From positions 14,062,343 to 14,126,342 of the forward strand of contig CM055906.1 of assembly GCA_029582155.1 (NCBI GenBank): a stretch of 64,000 bases of DNA. The letters run 5' to 3'. Each line of letters begins with the position of its first letter. Position 1 is the stretch's first letter. This document shows, in pieces, positions 48,401-62,189 of the stretch. The translations under genes were made by a program, and so were the position numbers. The notes beneath the pieces were generated by a model. That model saw nothing but the letters and a program-made list of their open reading frames with translations, made no database searches and was not told the DNA's origin. Source of the DNA: Panopea generosa (lineage: Eukaryota > Mollusca > Bivalvia > Adapedonta > Hiatellidae).

Positions 48401-51400
48401 TACTAGGAGTTTATTTTGCTTCCCACAGATATGTTACTGCAGTGGTATTGTTCAGTAGACCAACTTGTTATACATGTACCAGAAGTTTATTTTGCTTCCC
48501 ACAGATACGTTACTGCAGTGGTATTGTTCATTGGATCAACTTGTTATACATGTACCAGGAGTTTATTTTGCTTTGCACAGAAACGTTACTGCAGTGGTAT
48601 TTGTTCAGTGGACCAACTTGTTATACATGTACCAGGAGTTTATTTTGCTTCCCACAGATACGTTACTGCAGTGGTATTGTTCAGTGGACCAGCTTGTTAT
48701 ACATGTACCAGGTGTTTATTTTGCTTCCCACAGATACGTTACTGCAGTGGTATTGTTCAGTGGACCAACTTGTTATACATGTACCATGAGTTTATATTGC
48801 TTCCCACAGATACGTTACTGCAGTGGTATTGTTCAGCGGACAAACTTGTTATACATGTACCAGGAGTTTATTTTGCTTTCCACAAATACGTTACTGCAGT
48901 GGTATTGTTCAGTGGACCAGCTTGTTATACATGTACCAGGAGTTTAATTTGCTTCCCTTATATACGCTACTGCAGTGGTATTGTTCAGTGGACCAACTTG
49001 TTATACATGTACCAGGAGTTTATTTTGTTTGCCAGAGATCCATATCTGCAGAGGTATTGTTCAGTGGAGCAATTTGTTATACATGTACCAGGAGTTTATT
49101 TTTCTTCCCACAGATACGTTACTGCTGTGGTATTGCTCAGTGGACCAATTTGTTATGCATGTACCAGGAGTTTATTTTGCTTCCCACAGATACGTTACTG
49201 CAGTGGTATTGTTCAGTGGACCAACTTGTAATACATGTACCAGGAGTTTATTTTGCTTCCCACAGATACGTTACTGCAGTGGTATTGTTAAGTGGATCAT
49301 CTTGTTATACATGTACCAGGAGTTTAGTTTGATTATCATTGATACAATACAGCAGTGGTATTGTTCAGTGGAACAACTTGTTATACATGTACCAGGAGTT
49401 TAGTTTGCTACCCACAGATACGTGACTGCAGCGGTATTGTTCAATGGACCAAATTGTTATACATGAACCAGGAGTTTATTTTGCTTCCAACAGATACGTT
49501 ACTGCAGTGGTATTGTTCAGTGGACCAACTTGTTATACATGCACCAGGAGTTTATTTAGCTTCCCACAGATACGTTACTGCAGTGGTATTGTTCAGTAGA
49601 CCAACTTGTTATACAAGTACCAGAAGTTTATTTTGCTTCCCACAGATACGTTACCGTAGTGATATTGTTCAGTGGACCAACTTGTTATACACGAAACAGG
49701 AGTTGATTTTGCTTCCCACAGATACGTTACTGCAGTGTTATTGTTCAGTGGACCAACTTGTTATACATGTACCAGGTGTTTATTTTGCTTCCCACAGATA
49801 CGTTACTGCAGTGGTATTGTTCAGTGGATCAACTTGTTATACATGTATCAGGAGTTTATTTTGCTTCCCACAGATATGTTACTGCAGTGGTATTGTTCAG
49901 TAGACCAACTTGTTATACATGTAACAGGAGTTTATTTTGCTTCCCACAGATACGTTACTGCAATGGTATTGTTTAGTGGACCAACTTGTTATACATGTAA
50001 CAGGAGTTTATTTTGCATTCCACAGATACGTTACTGCAGTGGTATTGTTCAATGGACAAACTTGTTTTACATGTACCAGGAGTTTATTTTGCTTTCCACA
50101 GATACTTTACTGCAGTGGTATTGTTCAATACACCAACTTGTTATACATGTACCAGGAGTTTATTTTGCTTCCCACAGATACGTTACTGCAGTGGTATTGT
50201 TCAGTGGACCAACTTGTTATACATATTCCAAGGTTTTTTGTTTTGCTTCCCACAGATACGTTACTGCAGTGGTATTGTTTAGTGGATAAACTTGTTATAC
50301 ATGTACCAGGAGTTTATTTTGCTTCCCACAGGTACGTTACTGCTGTAATATTGTTCAGTGGACCAATTTGTTATACAAGTAACAGGAGTTTATTTTGCTT
50401 CCCACAGATATGTTACTGCAGTGGTATTGTTCAGTAGACCAACTTGTTATACATGTAACAGGAGTTTATTTTGCTTCCCACAGATACGTTACTGCAGTGG
50501 TATTGTTCAGTGGACCAACTTGTTATACATGTAACAGGAGTTTATTTTGCATTCCACAGATACGTTACTGCAGTGGTATTGTTCAATGGACAAACTTGTT
50601 TTACATGTACCAGGAGTTTATTTTGCTTCCCACAGATACTTTACTGCAGTGGTATTGTTCAATACACCAACTTGTTATACATGTACCAGGAGTTTATTTT
50701 GCTTCCCACAGATACGTTACTGCAGTGGTATTGTTCAGTGGACTAACTTGTTATACATATTCCAAGGTTTTTTGTTTTGCTTCCCACAGATACGTTACTG
50801 CAGTGGTATTGTTCAGTGGATCAACTTGTTATAAATGTACCAGGAGTTTATTTTGCTTCCCACAGGTACGTTACTGCTGTAATATTGTTCAGTGGACCAA
50901 TTTGTTATACAAGTAACAGGAGTTTATTTTGCTTCCAACAGATACGTTACTGCAGTGGTATTGTTCAGTGGACCAACTTGTAATACATGTACCAGGAGTT
51001 TATTTTGCTACCCACAGGTACGTTACTGCAGTGGTATTGTTCAGTGGACCAACTTGTTATACATGTACCAGAAGTTTATTTTGCTTCCCACAGATACGTT
51101 ACTGCAGTGGTATAGTTCAATGGACCAACTTGTTATACATGTAACAGGATTTTAATTTGCTTCCCACAGATAAGTTACTGCAGTGGAATTGTTCGGTGGA
51201 CCAACTTGTTATACATGTACCATGAGTTTATTTTGCTTCACGAAGATACATTACTGCAGTGGTATTGTTCAGTGGATCAACTTGTTATACATGTACTAGG
51301 AGTTTATTTTGCTTCCCACAGATACGTTACTGCAGTGGTATTGTTCAGTGGACCAACTTGTAATACATGTATCAGGAGTTTATTTTGCTTCCCACAGATA

Positions 51401-54400
51401 CGTTACTGCAGTGGTATTGTTCAGTGGGCCAAATTGTTATACATGTACCAGGAGTTTATTTTGCTTCCCACAGATACGTTACTGCAGCGGTATTGTTCAG
51501 TGGAACAACTTGTTATACATGTACGAGGAGTTTATTTTGCTTCCCACAGATACGTTACTGCAGTGGTATTGTTCAGTGGACCAACTTGTTATAAATGTAA
51601 CAGGAGTTTATTTTGCTTCCCACAGATAAATTACTGCAGTGGTATTGTTCAGTGGACCAACTTGTTATACATGTACCAAGAGTTTATTTTGCTTCCCACA
51701 GATACATTACTGCAGTGCTATTGTTCAGTGGACCAACATGTTATACATGTACAAGGAGTTTATTTTGCTTCCCAAAGACACGTAACTGCAGTGGTATTGT
51801 TTCTTGGACAAACTTGTTAAACATGTAACAGGTGTTTATTTTCTTCCCACAGATACGTTACTGCAGTGGTATTGTTAAGTGGACCAACTTGTTATACATG
51901 TACCAGGAGTTTATTTTGCTTCCCACAGAAACATTACTGCAGTGGTATTGTTCAGTGGACCAACATGTTATACATGTACCAGGAGTTTATTTTGCTTCCC
52001 AAAGATACGTAACTGCAGTGGTATTATTTCTAAGACAAACTTGTTAAACATGTAATAGGTGTTTATTTTCTTCCCAGTGATACGTTACTGCAGTGGTATT
52101 GTTCAGTGGATCAACTTGTTATAAATGTACCAGGAGTTTATTTTGCTTCCCACAGATACGTTTCTGCAGTGGTATTGTTCAGTGGACCAAGTTGTTATAC
52201 ATGTACCAGGAGTTTCTTTTGATTTCCACATATACGTTACTGCAGTGGTATTGTTCAGTGGACCAGCTTGTTTTACATGTACCAGGAGTTTCTTTTGATT
52301 TCCACATATACGTTACTGCAGTAGTATTGTTCAGTGGACCAAGTTGTTATACATGTACCAAGAGTTTATTTTGCTTCCCACAGATACGTTACTGCAGTGG
52401 TATTGTTCAGTGGACCAGCTTGTTTTACATGTACCAGGAGTTTCTTTTGATTTCCACATATACGTTACTGCAGTAGTATTGTTCAGTGGACCAGCTTGTT
52501 ATACATGTACCAGGAGTTTAGTTTGCTTCCCACATATACGTTACTGCAGTGGTATTGTTCAGTGGGCCAAGTTGTTATACATGTACCAGGAGTTTCTTTT
52601 GATTTCCACATATACGTTACTGTAGTAGTATTGTTCAGTGGACCAGCTTGTTATACATGTACCAGGAGTTTAGTTTGCTTCCCACATATACGTTACTGCA
52701 GTGGTATTGTTAAGTGGATCAACTTGTTATACATGTATCAGGATTCTATTTTGCTTCCCACAGATAAGTTACTGCAGTGGTATTGTTCAATGGATCAACT
52801 TGTTTTACATGTACCAGAAGTTTAGTTTCCTTCCCACAGATACGTTACTGCAGTGGTATTGTTCAGTGGACCAACTTGTTATACATGTATCAGGATTCTA
52901 TTTTGCTTCCCACAGATAAGTTACTGCAGTGGTATTGTTCAGTGGACCAGCTTGTTTTACATGTACCAGGAGTTTCTTTTGATTTCCACATATACGTTAC
53001 TGCAGTAGTATTGTTCAGTGGACCAGCTTGTTATACATGTACCAGGAGTTTAGTTTGCTTCCCACATATACGTTACTGCAGTGGTATTGTTCAGTGGACC
53101 AAGTTGTTATACATGTACCAGGAGTTTCTTTTGATTTCCACATATACGTTACTGCAGTAGTATTGTTCAGTGGACCAGCTTGTTATACATGTACCAGGAG
53201 TTTAGTTTGCTTCCCACATATACGTTACTGCAGTGGTATTGTTCAGTGGACCAACTTGTTATACATGTACCAGGAGTTTATTTTGCTTCCCACAGATACG
53301 TTACTGCAGTGGTATTGTTCAGTGGACCAACTTGTTATACATGTACCAGGAGTTTATTTTGCTTCCCACAGATACGTTACTGCAGTAGTATTGTTCAGTG
53401 GACCAACTTGTTATACATGTACCAGGAGTTTGTTTTGCTTCCCACACATACGTTACTGCAGTGGTATTGTTCAGTGGACCAACTTGTTATACATGTACCA
53501 GGAGTTTATTTTGCTTCCCACAGATACGTTACTGCAGTGGTATTGCTCAGTGGACCAACTTGTAATATGTGTACCAGGAGTTTCTTTTGATTTCCACATA
53601 TACGTTACTGCAGTGGTATTGTTCAGTGGACCAGCTTGTTATACATGTACCACGAGTTTGTTTTGCTTCCCACACATACGTTACTGCAGTGGTATTGATC
53701 AGTGGACCAGCTTGTTATACATGTACCACGAGTTTATTTTGCTTCCCACAGATACGTTACTGCAGTGGTATTGTTCAGTGGACCAAGTTGTTATACATGT
53801 ACCAGGAGTTTATTTTGCTTCCCACAGATACGTTACTGCAGTGGTATTGTTCAGTGGACCAACTTGTTATACATGTATCAGGAGTTTATTTTGCTTCCCA
53901 CAGATAAGTTACTGCAGTGGTAATGTTCAATGGATCAATTTCTTTTACATGTACCAGAAGTTTAGTTTGCTTCCCACAGATACGTTACTGCAGTGGTATT
54001 GTTCAGTGGACCAACTTGTTATACATGTACCAGGAGTTTCTTTTGATTTCCACATATACGTTACTGCAGTAGTATTGTTCAGTGGACCAGCTTGTTATAC
54101 ATGTACCAGGAGTTTAGTTTGCTTCCCACATATACGTTACTGCAGTGGTATTGTTCAGTGGACCAACTTGTTATACATGTACCAGGAGTTTATTTTGCTT
54201 CCCACAGATACGTTACTGCAGTGGTATTGTTCAGTGGACCAACTTGTTATACATGTACCAGGAGTTTATTTTGCTTCCCACAGATACGTTACTGCAGTAG
54301 TATTGTTCAGTGGACCAACTTGTTATACATGTACCAGGAGTTTGTTTTGCTTCCCACACATACGTTACTGCAGTGGTATTGTTCGGTGGACCAACTTGTT

Positions 54401-57400
54401 ATACATGTACCAGGAGTTTATTTTGCTTCCCACAGATACGTTACTGCAGTGGTATTGCTCAGTGGACCAACTTGTAATATGTGTACCAGGAGTTTCTTTT
54501 GATTTCCACATATACGTTACTGCAGTGGTATTGTTCAGTGGACCAGCTTGTTATACATGTACCAGGAGTTTATTTTGCTTCCCACAGATACGTTACTGCA
54601 GTAGTATTGTTCAGTGGACCATCTTGTTATACATGTACCAGGAGTTTATTTTGCTTCCCACAGATACGTTACTGCAGTGGTATTGTTCAGTGGACCATCT
54701 TGTTATACATGTACCAGGAGTTTATTTTGCTTCCCACAGATACGTTACTGCAGTGGTATTGTTCAGTGGACCAACTTGTTATACATATACCAGATGTTTA
54801 TTTTGCTTCCCACAAATACGTTACTGCAGTGGTATTGTTCAGTGGAACAACTAGTTATACTTCTACCTGGAGTTTATTTTGCTTCCCACAGAATCGTTAC
54901 TGCATGGTAATGTTCAGTGGACCCACTTGTTATACATGTACCAGGAGTTTATTTTGCTTCCCACAGATACGTTACAGCAGTGGTATTGTTCAGTGGACCA
55001 ACTTGTTATACTTGTACCAGGAGTTTATTTTGCTTCCCACAGATACGTAACTGCAGTGGTATTGTTCAGTAGACCAACTTGTTTTACATGTACCAGGAGT
55101 TAATTTTGCTTCCCACAGATACGTTAATGCAGTGGTATTGTTCAATGGACAAAATTGTTATACATGTAACAGGAGTTTATTTTGCTTTCCACAGATACGT
55201 TACTGCAGTGGTATTGTTCAGTGGATCAACTTGTTATAAATGTACCAGGAGTTTATTTTTCTTCCCACAGATACGTTACTGCAGTGGTATTGATCAGTGG
55301 ACCATCTTGTTATACATGTACCAGGAGTTTATTTTGCTTCCCACAGATACGTTACTGCAGTGGTATTGTTCAGTGGACCATCTTGTTATACATGTACCAG
55401 GAGTTTATTTTGCTTCCCACAGATACGTTACTGCAGTGGTATTGTTCAGTCGACCAGCTTGTAAAACATGTACCAGGAGTTTATTTTGCATCCCACAGAT
55501 ACGTAACTGCAGTGGTATTGTTCAGTGGACCAACTTCTTAAACATGTAACTGGAGTTTATTTTGCTTGCCACAGATAAGTTACTGCAGTGGTATTGTTCA
55601 GTCGATCAACTTGTTATAAATGTACCAGGAGTTTATTTTGCTTCCCACAGATACGTTACTGCATTGGTAGTGTTCAGTGGACCAACTTGTAATACATGTA
55701 CCAGGAATTTAGTTTGCTTCCCACAGATACGTTACTGCAGTGGTATTGTAAGAGGATCAACTTCTTATACTTGTATCAGGAGTCTATTTTGCTTCCCACA
55801 GATACGTTACTGCAGTGGTATTGTTCAGTGTACCCACTTGTTATACATGTACCAGTAGTTTATTTTGCTTCCAAGAGATACGTTATTGCAATGGTATTGT
55901 TCAGTGGACCAGCTTGTTATATATGTACCAGGAGTTTATTTTGCTTCCCACAGGTACGTTACTGTAGTGGTATTGTTCCGTGGATCAACTTGTTATACAT
56001 GTACCAGGAGTTTATTTTGCTTCTCAAAAATACGTTACTGCAGTGGTATTGTTCAGTGGATCATCTTGTTATACATGTACCAGGAGTTTATTTTGCTTCC
56101 CACAGATACGTTACTGCAGTGGTATTGTTCAGTAGACCAGCTTGTTATACATGTACCAGGAGTTTATTTTACTTCCCACAGATACGTTTCTGCAGTGGTA
56201 TTGTTCAGTGGACCAACATGTTATACAAGTACCAGGAGTTTATTTTGCTTCCCACAGATACGTATCTGCAATGGTATTGTTTCTTGGACAAACTTGTAAA
56301 ACATGTAATAGGTGTTTATTTTCTTCCCACAGATACGTTTCTGTAGTGGTATTGTTCAGTGGATCAACTTGTTATAAATGTACCAGGAGTTTATTTTGCT
56401 TCACACAGATACGTTTCTACAGAGGTATTGTTCAGTGGACCAGCTTGTTATACATGTACCAGGAGTTTAGTTTGCTTCCCACAGATACGTTACTGCAGTG
56501 GTATTGTTAAGTGAATCAACTTGTTATACATGTATCAGGAGTCTATTTTGCTTCCCACAGATACGTTACTGCAGTGGTATTGTTCAGTGGACCAACTTGT
56601 TATACATGTACCAGGAGTTTATTTTGATTTTCACAGATACGCTACTGCAGTAGTATTGTTCAGTGACTAACTTGTTACACATGTACCAGGAGTTTATTTT
56701 GCTTCCCACAGATACGTTACTGCAGTGGTATTGTTCAGTGGACCAACTTGTTATACATGTACCAGGAGTTTATTTTGCTTCCCACAGATACGTTACTGCA
56801 GTGGTATTGTTCAGTGGACCAACTTGTTATACATGTACCAGGAGTATATTTTGTTTCCCACAAATACGTTACTGCAGTGGTACTGTTCAGTGGACCAACT
56901 AGTTATACATGTACCTGGAGTTTATTTTGCTTCCCACAGAAACGTTACTGCATAGTATTGTTCAGTGGACCCAATTGTTATACATGTACCAGGAGTTTAT
57001 TTTGCTTCCCACAGATACGTTACTGCAGTGGTATTGTTCAGTTGACCAACTTGTTATACATTTACCAGGAGTTTATTTTGCTTCCCACAGATACGTAACT
57101 GCAGTGGTATTGTTCAGTGGACCAACTTGTTATACATGTACCAGGAGTTTATTTTGCTTCCCACAGGTACGTTACTGCAGTGGTATTGTTCAGTGAACCA
57201 ACTTGTTATACATGTACCAGGAGTTTAATTTGCTTCCCACAGATACATTACAGCAGTGGTATTGTTCAGTGGATCAACTTGTTATACATGTTCCAGGGGT
57301 TTTTGATTTGCTTCCCACAGATACGTTACTGCAGTGGTATTTTTCAGTGGACCAACTTGTTATACATGTACGAGGATTTTATTTTGCTTCCAACAGGTAC

Positions 57401-60400
57401 GTTACTGCAGTAGTATTGTTCAGTGGACCAACTTGTTATACATGTAACAGGAGTTGATTTAGCTTCCCACAGATACATTACTGTAGTGGTATTGTTCAGT
57501 GGACCAACTTGTAATACATGTAACAGGAGTTTATTTTGCATCCCACAGATACGTTACTGCCGTGTTATTGTTCAGTGGACCGACTTGTTACACATGTACC
57601 ACGAGTTTATTTTGCTTCCCACAGATACGTAATTACAATGGTATTGTTTCTTGGACAAACTTGTTAAACATGTAATACGTGTTTATTTTCTTCCCACAGA
57701 TACGTTACTGCAATGGTATTGTTCAGTGGATCAACTTGTTATAAATGTACCAGGAGTTTATTTTGCTTCCCACAGATACGTTACGGCAGAGGTATTGTTT
57801 CGTGGACCAGCTTAATATTCATGTACCAGGAGTTTATTTTGCTTCCCACAGATACGTTTCTGCAGTGGTATTGTTCAGTGGACCAATTTGATATACATGT
57901 AATAGGAGTTTATTTTGCTTCCCACCGTAACGTAACTGCAGTGGTATTATTCAGTGGATCAACTTGTTATACATGTACCAGGAGTTTATTTTGCTTCCCA
58001 CAGATACGTTACTGCAGTGGTATTATTCAGTGGACAAACTTGTTATACATGTACCAGTAGTTTATTTTGCTTTCCACAGATACGTTACTGCAGTGGTAAT
58101 GTTCCATGGTCCAGCTTAATATTCATGTACCAGGAGTTTACTTTACTTCCCACAGATACGTTACTGCAGTGGTATTGTTCAGTGGACCAACATGATATAC
58201 ATGTAACAGGAGTTTATTTTGCTTGCCACCGTAACGTAACTGCAGTGGTATTATTCATTGGATCAATTTGTTATACATGTACAAGGAGTTTATTTTGCTT
58301 CCCACATAAACGTTACTGCATTGGTATTGTTCAGTGGACCAACTTGTTATACATGTGCCAGGAGTTTATTTAGCTTCCCACAGATACGTAACTGCAGTGG
58401 TATTGTTCAGTGGACCAACTTGTTATACATGTACCAGGAGTTTATTTTGCTTCCCACAGATACGTTACTGCAGTGTTATTGTTCAGTGGATCAACTTGTT
58501 ATACTTGTACCAGGAGTTTATTTTGCTTCCCACAAATACGTTACTGCAGTGGTATTGTTCAGTGGACCAACTTGTTATACATGTACCAGGAGTTTATTTT
58601 GCTTCCCACAGATACGTTACTGCAGTGGTATTGTTCCGTGGACCAGCTTAATATTCATGTACCAGGAGTTTATTTTGCTTCCCACAGATATGTTACTGCA
58701 GTGGTATTGTTCAGTGGACCAACTTGATATACATGTAACAGGAGTTCATTTTGCTTCCCACCGTAACGTAACTGCAGTGGTATTATTCAGTGGATCAACT
58801 TGTTATACATGTACCAGGAGTTTATTTTGCTTCCCACGGAAACGTTACTGCATTGGTATTGTTCAGTGGACCAACTTGTTATACATGTGCGAGGAGTTTA
58901 TTTTTTTCTTCCCACAGATACGTTACTGCAGTGGTATTGTTCAGTGGACCAACTTGTTATACATGTACCAGGAGTTTATTTTGCTTCCCACAGACACGTT
59001 ACTGCAGTGTTATTGTTCAGTGGATCAACTTGTTATACATGTACCAGGAGTTTATTTTGCTTCCCACAAATACGTTACTGCAGTGGTATTGTTCAGTGGA
59101 CCAACATGTTATACATGTAACAGGAGTTTATTTTGCTTTCCATAGATACGTTACTGCAGTGGTATTGTTCATTGGACCGACTTGATATACATGTAATAGG
59201 AGTTTATTTTGCTTCCCACAGATACGTTACTGCAGTGGTATTGTTCAGTGGACCAACTTGTTATACATGTACCAGAAGTTTATTTTCTTCCCACAGATAC
59301 GTTACTGCAGTGGTATTGTTCAGTGGATCAACTTGTTATACATGTACCAGGAGTTTATTTTGCTTCCCGCAGATACGTTACTGCAGTGGTATTGTTCAGT
59401 GGACCATCTTGTTATACATGTACTAGGAGTTTCTTTTGCTTCCCAGAGATACGTTATTGCAGTGGTATTGTTCAGTGGACCAGTTTGTTATACATGTACC
59501 AGGAGTTTATTTTGCTTCCCATAGATACGTTACTGCAGGGGTATTGTTCAGTGGATCAACTTGTTATACATGTATCAGGTGTTTATTTTGCTTCCCAGAG
59601 ATACATTACTGCAGTGGTATTGTTCAGTGGACCAACTTGTTATACATGTAACTGGAGTTTATTTTGCTTTCCACAGATACGTTACTGCAGTGGTATTGCT
59701 CAGTGGACCAACTTGTAATACATGTACCAGGAGTTTATTTTGCTTCCCACAGGTACGTTACTGCAGTGGTATTGTTCAGTGGACCAACTTGTTATACATG
59801 TACCAGGAGTTTATTTTGCTTCCCACAGATACGTTACTGCAGTGGTATTGCTCAGTGGACCAACTTGTAATACATGTACCAGGAGTTTATTTTGCTTCCC
59901 ACAGGTACGTTACTGCAGTGGTATTGTTCAGTGGACCAACTTGTTATACATGTACCAGGAGTTTATTTTGCTTCCCACAGATACGTTACTGCAGTGGTAT
60001 TGTTCAGTGGACCAACTTGTTATACATGTACCAAGTTTTTTTATTTTGCTTACCACAGATACGTTACTGCAGCGGTATTGTTCAGTGGACCAACTTGTTA
60101 TACATGTACCAGGAGTTTATTTTGCTTCCCACAGATACGTAACTGCAGTGGTATTGTTCAGTGGATCAACTTGTTATACATGTACCAGGAGTTTATTTTG
60201 CTTCCCACAGACACGTTACTGCAGTGGTATTGTTCAGTGGACCAACTTGTTATACATGTACCAGGAGTTTATTTTGCTTCCCACAGACACGTTACTGCAG
60301 TAGTATTGTTCAGTGGACCAACTTGTTATACATGTACCAGGAGTTTATTTTGCTTCCCACAGATATGTTACTGCAGTGGTATTGTTCAGTGGACCAACTT

Positions 60401-60622
60401 GTTATACATGTACCAGGAGTTTATTTTGCTTCCCACAGGTACGTTACTGCAGTGGTATTGTTCCGTGGACCATCATAATATTCATGTACCAGCAGTTTAT
60501 TTTGCTTCCCACAGATACGTTACTGCAGTGGTATTGTTCAGTGGACCAACTTGTTATACATGTACCAGGAGTTTATTTAGCTCCCCACGGATACGTTACT
60601 GCAGCGGTATTGTTCAGTGGTT
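45442..60622. repeat. 76 bp satellite array, roughly 200 units
   Basis: The unit is TTATTTTGCTTCCCACAGAT, ACGTTACTGCAGTGGTATTG, TTCAGTGGACCAACTTGTTA, TACATGTACCAGGAGT. The forward consensus has no TAA, TAG or TGA triplet at all, so all three forward frames are open and, since 76 is not a multiple of three, each long ORF cycles through the frames with a 76-residue period (up to 608 codons at 53028-54854). Most units carry a PstI site (CTGCAG) and TACATGTA. Higher-order duplication is clear: 53028-53590 recurs at 53940-54502, exactly 12 units (912 bp) on, and 50013-50282 recurs 534 bp on. Some units have a short TTTTTTG insertion or are truncated (near 46075). Confidence 0.97.
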
Positions 60623-60666
60623 CAGTTTCCATTTGTTTATACAATTAATTTCACTGTGGCTTACTA

Positions 60667-60958
60667 GCCGGGCCTGGTTAGCTCAGTCATCCTAAGTCGG
60701 TAACGCATCTGACTATCAATCTAGAGGTTGTGAGTTCCAATATCAACCCAGCAATAGTCTCCGTCATGATTGATATACGATATTGCAACTCATCATTCAT
60801 ATTTCACCACTGATTAAAGTGGGAATATTATCAGTTACTTGCGGAGATGGCATGCTCGACCTTCCAGGATTCTAAGAAAGAGTGGCTAGATAACCCTCGA
60901 TGGCATAACAATGACGCTAAATATTTTATCAATCAACCAATCAGTCAGTCAGTCAGTA
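60667..60958 (+). mobile_element. SINE family D, with tail
   Basis: Head GCCGGGCCTGGTTAGCTCAG, decayed B-box GAGTTCCAATATC, body TCCGTCATGATTGATATACG and GTTACTTGCGGAGATGGCAT, end CCCTCGATGGCATAACAATG, tail of CAATCA/CAGT repeats. It starts about 45 bp after the satellite ends, in the opposite orientation to the other three copies. Confidence 0.85.
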
Positions 60959-61159
60959 TAGTTTGCATTCAGCGGCATATTTGTATATGCTTTATGTGCT
61001 TAAATCTACTAAAACTTGACAAAATCAATATGTAAATTGGAGTGGTTAACTTGAAACTAAATCATCATTCTAAAAATAAACAGCACCTAAATACTGTTAG
61101 ACGACCTTCACATCGTCATTCTAGCTCTTTCTAAGATGAAACAATTTTACTGTACGTAA
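60959..61159. other. Short intergenic spacer
   Basis: Nothing recognised. Confidence 0.4.
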
Positions 61160-61580
61160 TAGCAGGCGCTTTTTGTTCGCTTGACGCTTTTTGTCCGCAA
61201 CGCTTTTTGTCCTTAGAAAATAATAGAAAAACGTCGACTTTTGTCCTCATGAAGCCTTTTGTCCGCAGAAAAATTAGAAAAATGACACCTTATGTCCGCA
61301 CGACGCATTTTGTCCGCAACAAATTTAGAAAAATTACGCTTTTTGTCCGCATGACGCCATTTGTCCACAATACATTTAGAAAAACGACGCTTTTTGTCTC
61401 ATGGCGCCTTTGTTCCACAGAAAAAAACAAAAAACCGTCCACTTTTGTCCGCATGACGCCTTTTGTCTGCAGAAAATTTAGAAAAACGTCGACTTTTGTC
61501 CGCATGATGCCTTTTGTCCAAATAAAAACAAGAAAAATGACGCCTTTTGTCGGCATGACGTCTTTTGTCCGCAGAAACGT
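61160..61580. repeat. 51 bp minisatellite with TTTTGTCCGC core
   Basis: About eight units of AAATTTAGAAAAACGACGCC, TTTTGTCCGCATGACGCC, TTTTGTCCGCAG, with TTATGTCCGC variants. The near 51 bp (17 codon) period gives open frames on both strands (135 codons forward). The core CTTTTGTCCGC / CTTATGTCCGC, including the T/A alternation, is the one that builds the arms of the foldback element at 9214-10372. Confidence 0.85.
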
Positions 61581-62189
61581 TTATGTAGTCGGTGACGTAA
61601 ATATTTACATTTAAAACATGCATTTAAGGCTCTGCTGTAATAAACCATTGTGCCTATCTATACAAAACCCTTCAAGTCACGTGTGAACTAAGGAGCGAAC
61701 ACAAATGAATACTATTCATCTGCTGTAAAATGTCGATAAAATAAAATTCACTTCAGGTATATGCTGGAATGTAATACAATGATCTCAACCTCAAATGTTT
61801 TGTGTGTATAAACTGTTTGAAAAGTATGTTGTTTAGTAGTCTCTGATCATTTTTTTTTTCAGTTTGGGTTATACTTGACTATAAAACAAGTTCGTTCCAA
61901 TTTACCCCAACTAACCCCAATGCTTGGGTAGATTGGAAGATTTGACTTCGCCATTTGTGTGTCATTTTTTTAAACAACCAATTATATTTGTATAAAATCG
62001 TTAAGCGAAGACAAATAGTTATCATGTGCGTATAATACGCAAATATATGTAAAAAGAAATATTCATACATAGTGACAAATGCAATTTTCATTCTTACTTG
62101 TCCCGATCGCCTTCACTTCAAATTGCAAACGGTAGCTTAATATTACGAAATAAAATTTCAGCGTAGGATCTATCATTGAACTTAATAAA
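61581..62189. other. Intergenic
   Basis: No gene or repeat recognised. Confidence 0.4.

Noticed and set aside
45288..60695. Overlapping forward ORFs up to 608 codons with a 76-residue period
   Set aside because: The satellite consensus lacks stops in all forward frames, so ORFs exist in every frame. No sign of a start, signal peptide or selection.
61207..61614. 135-codon basic repeat ORF (TFVRMTPFV motif)
   Set aside because: Produced by the 51 bp minisatellite and open on both strands.
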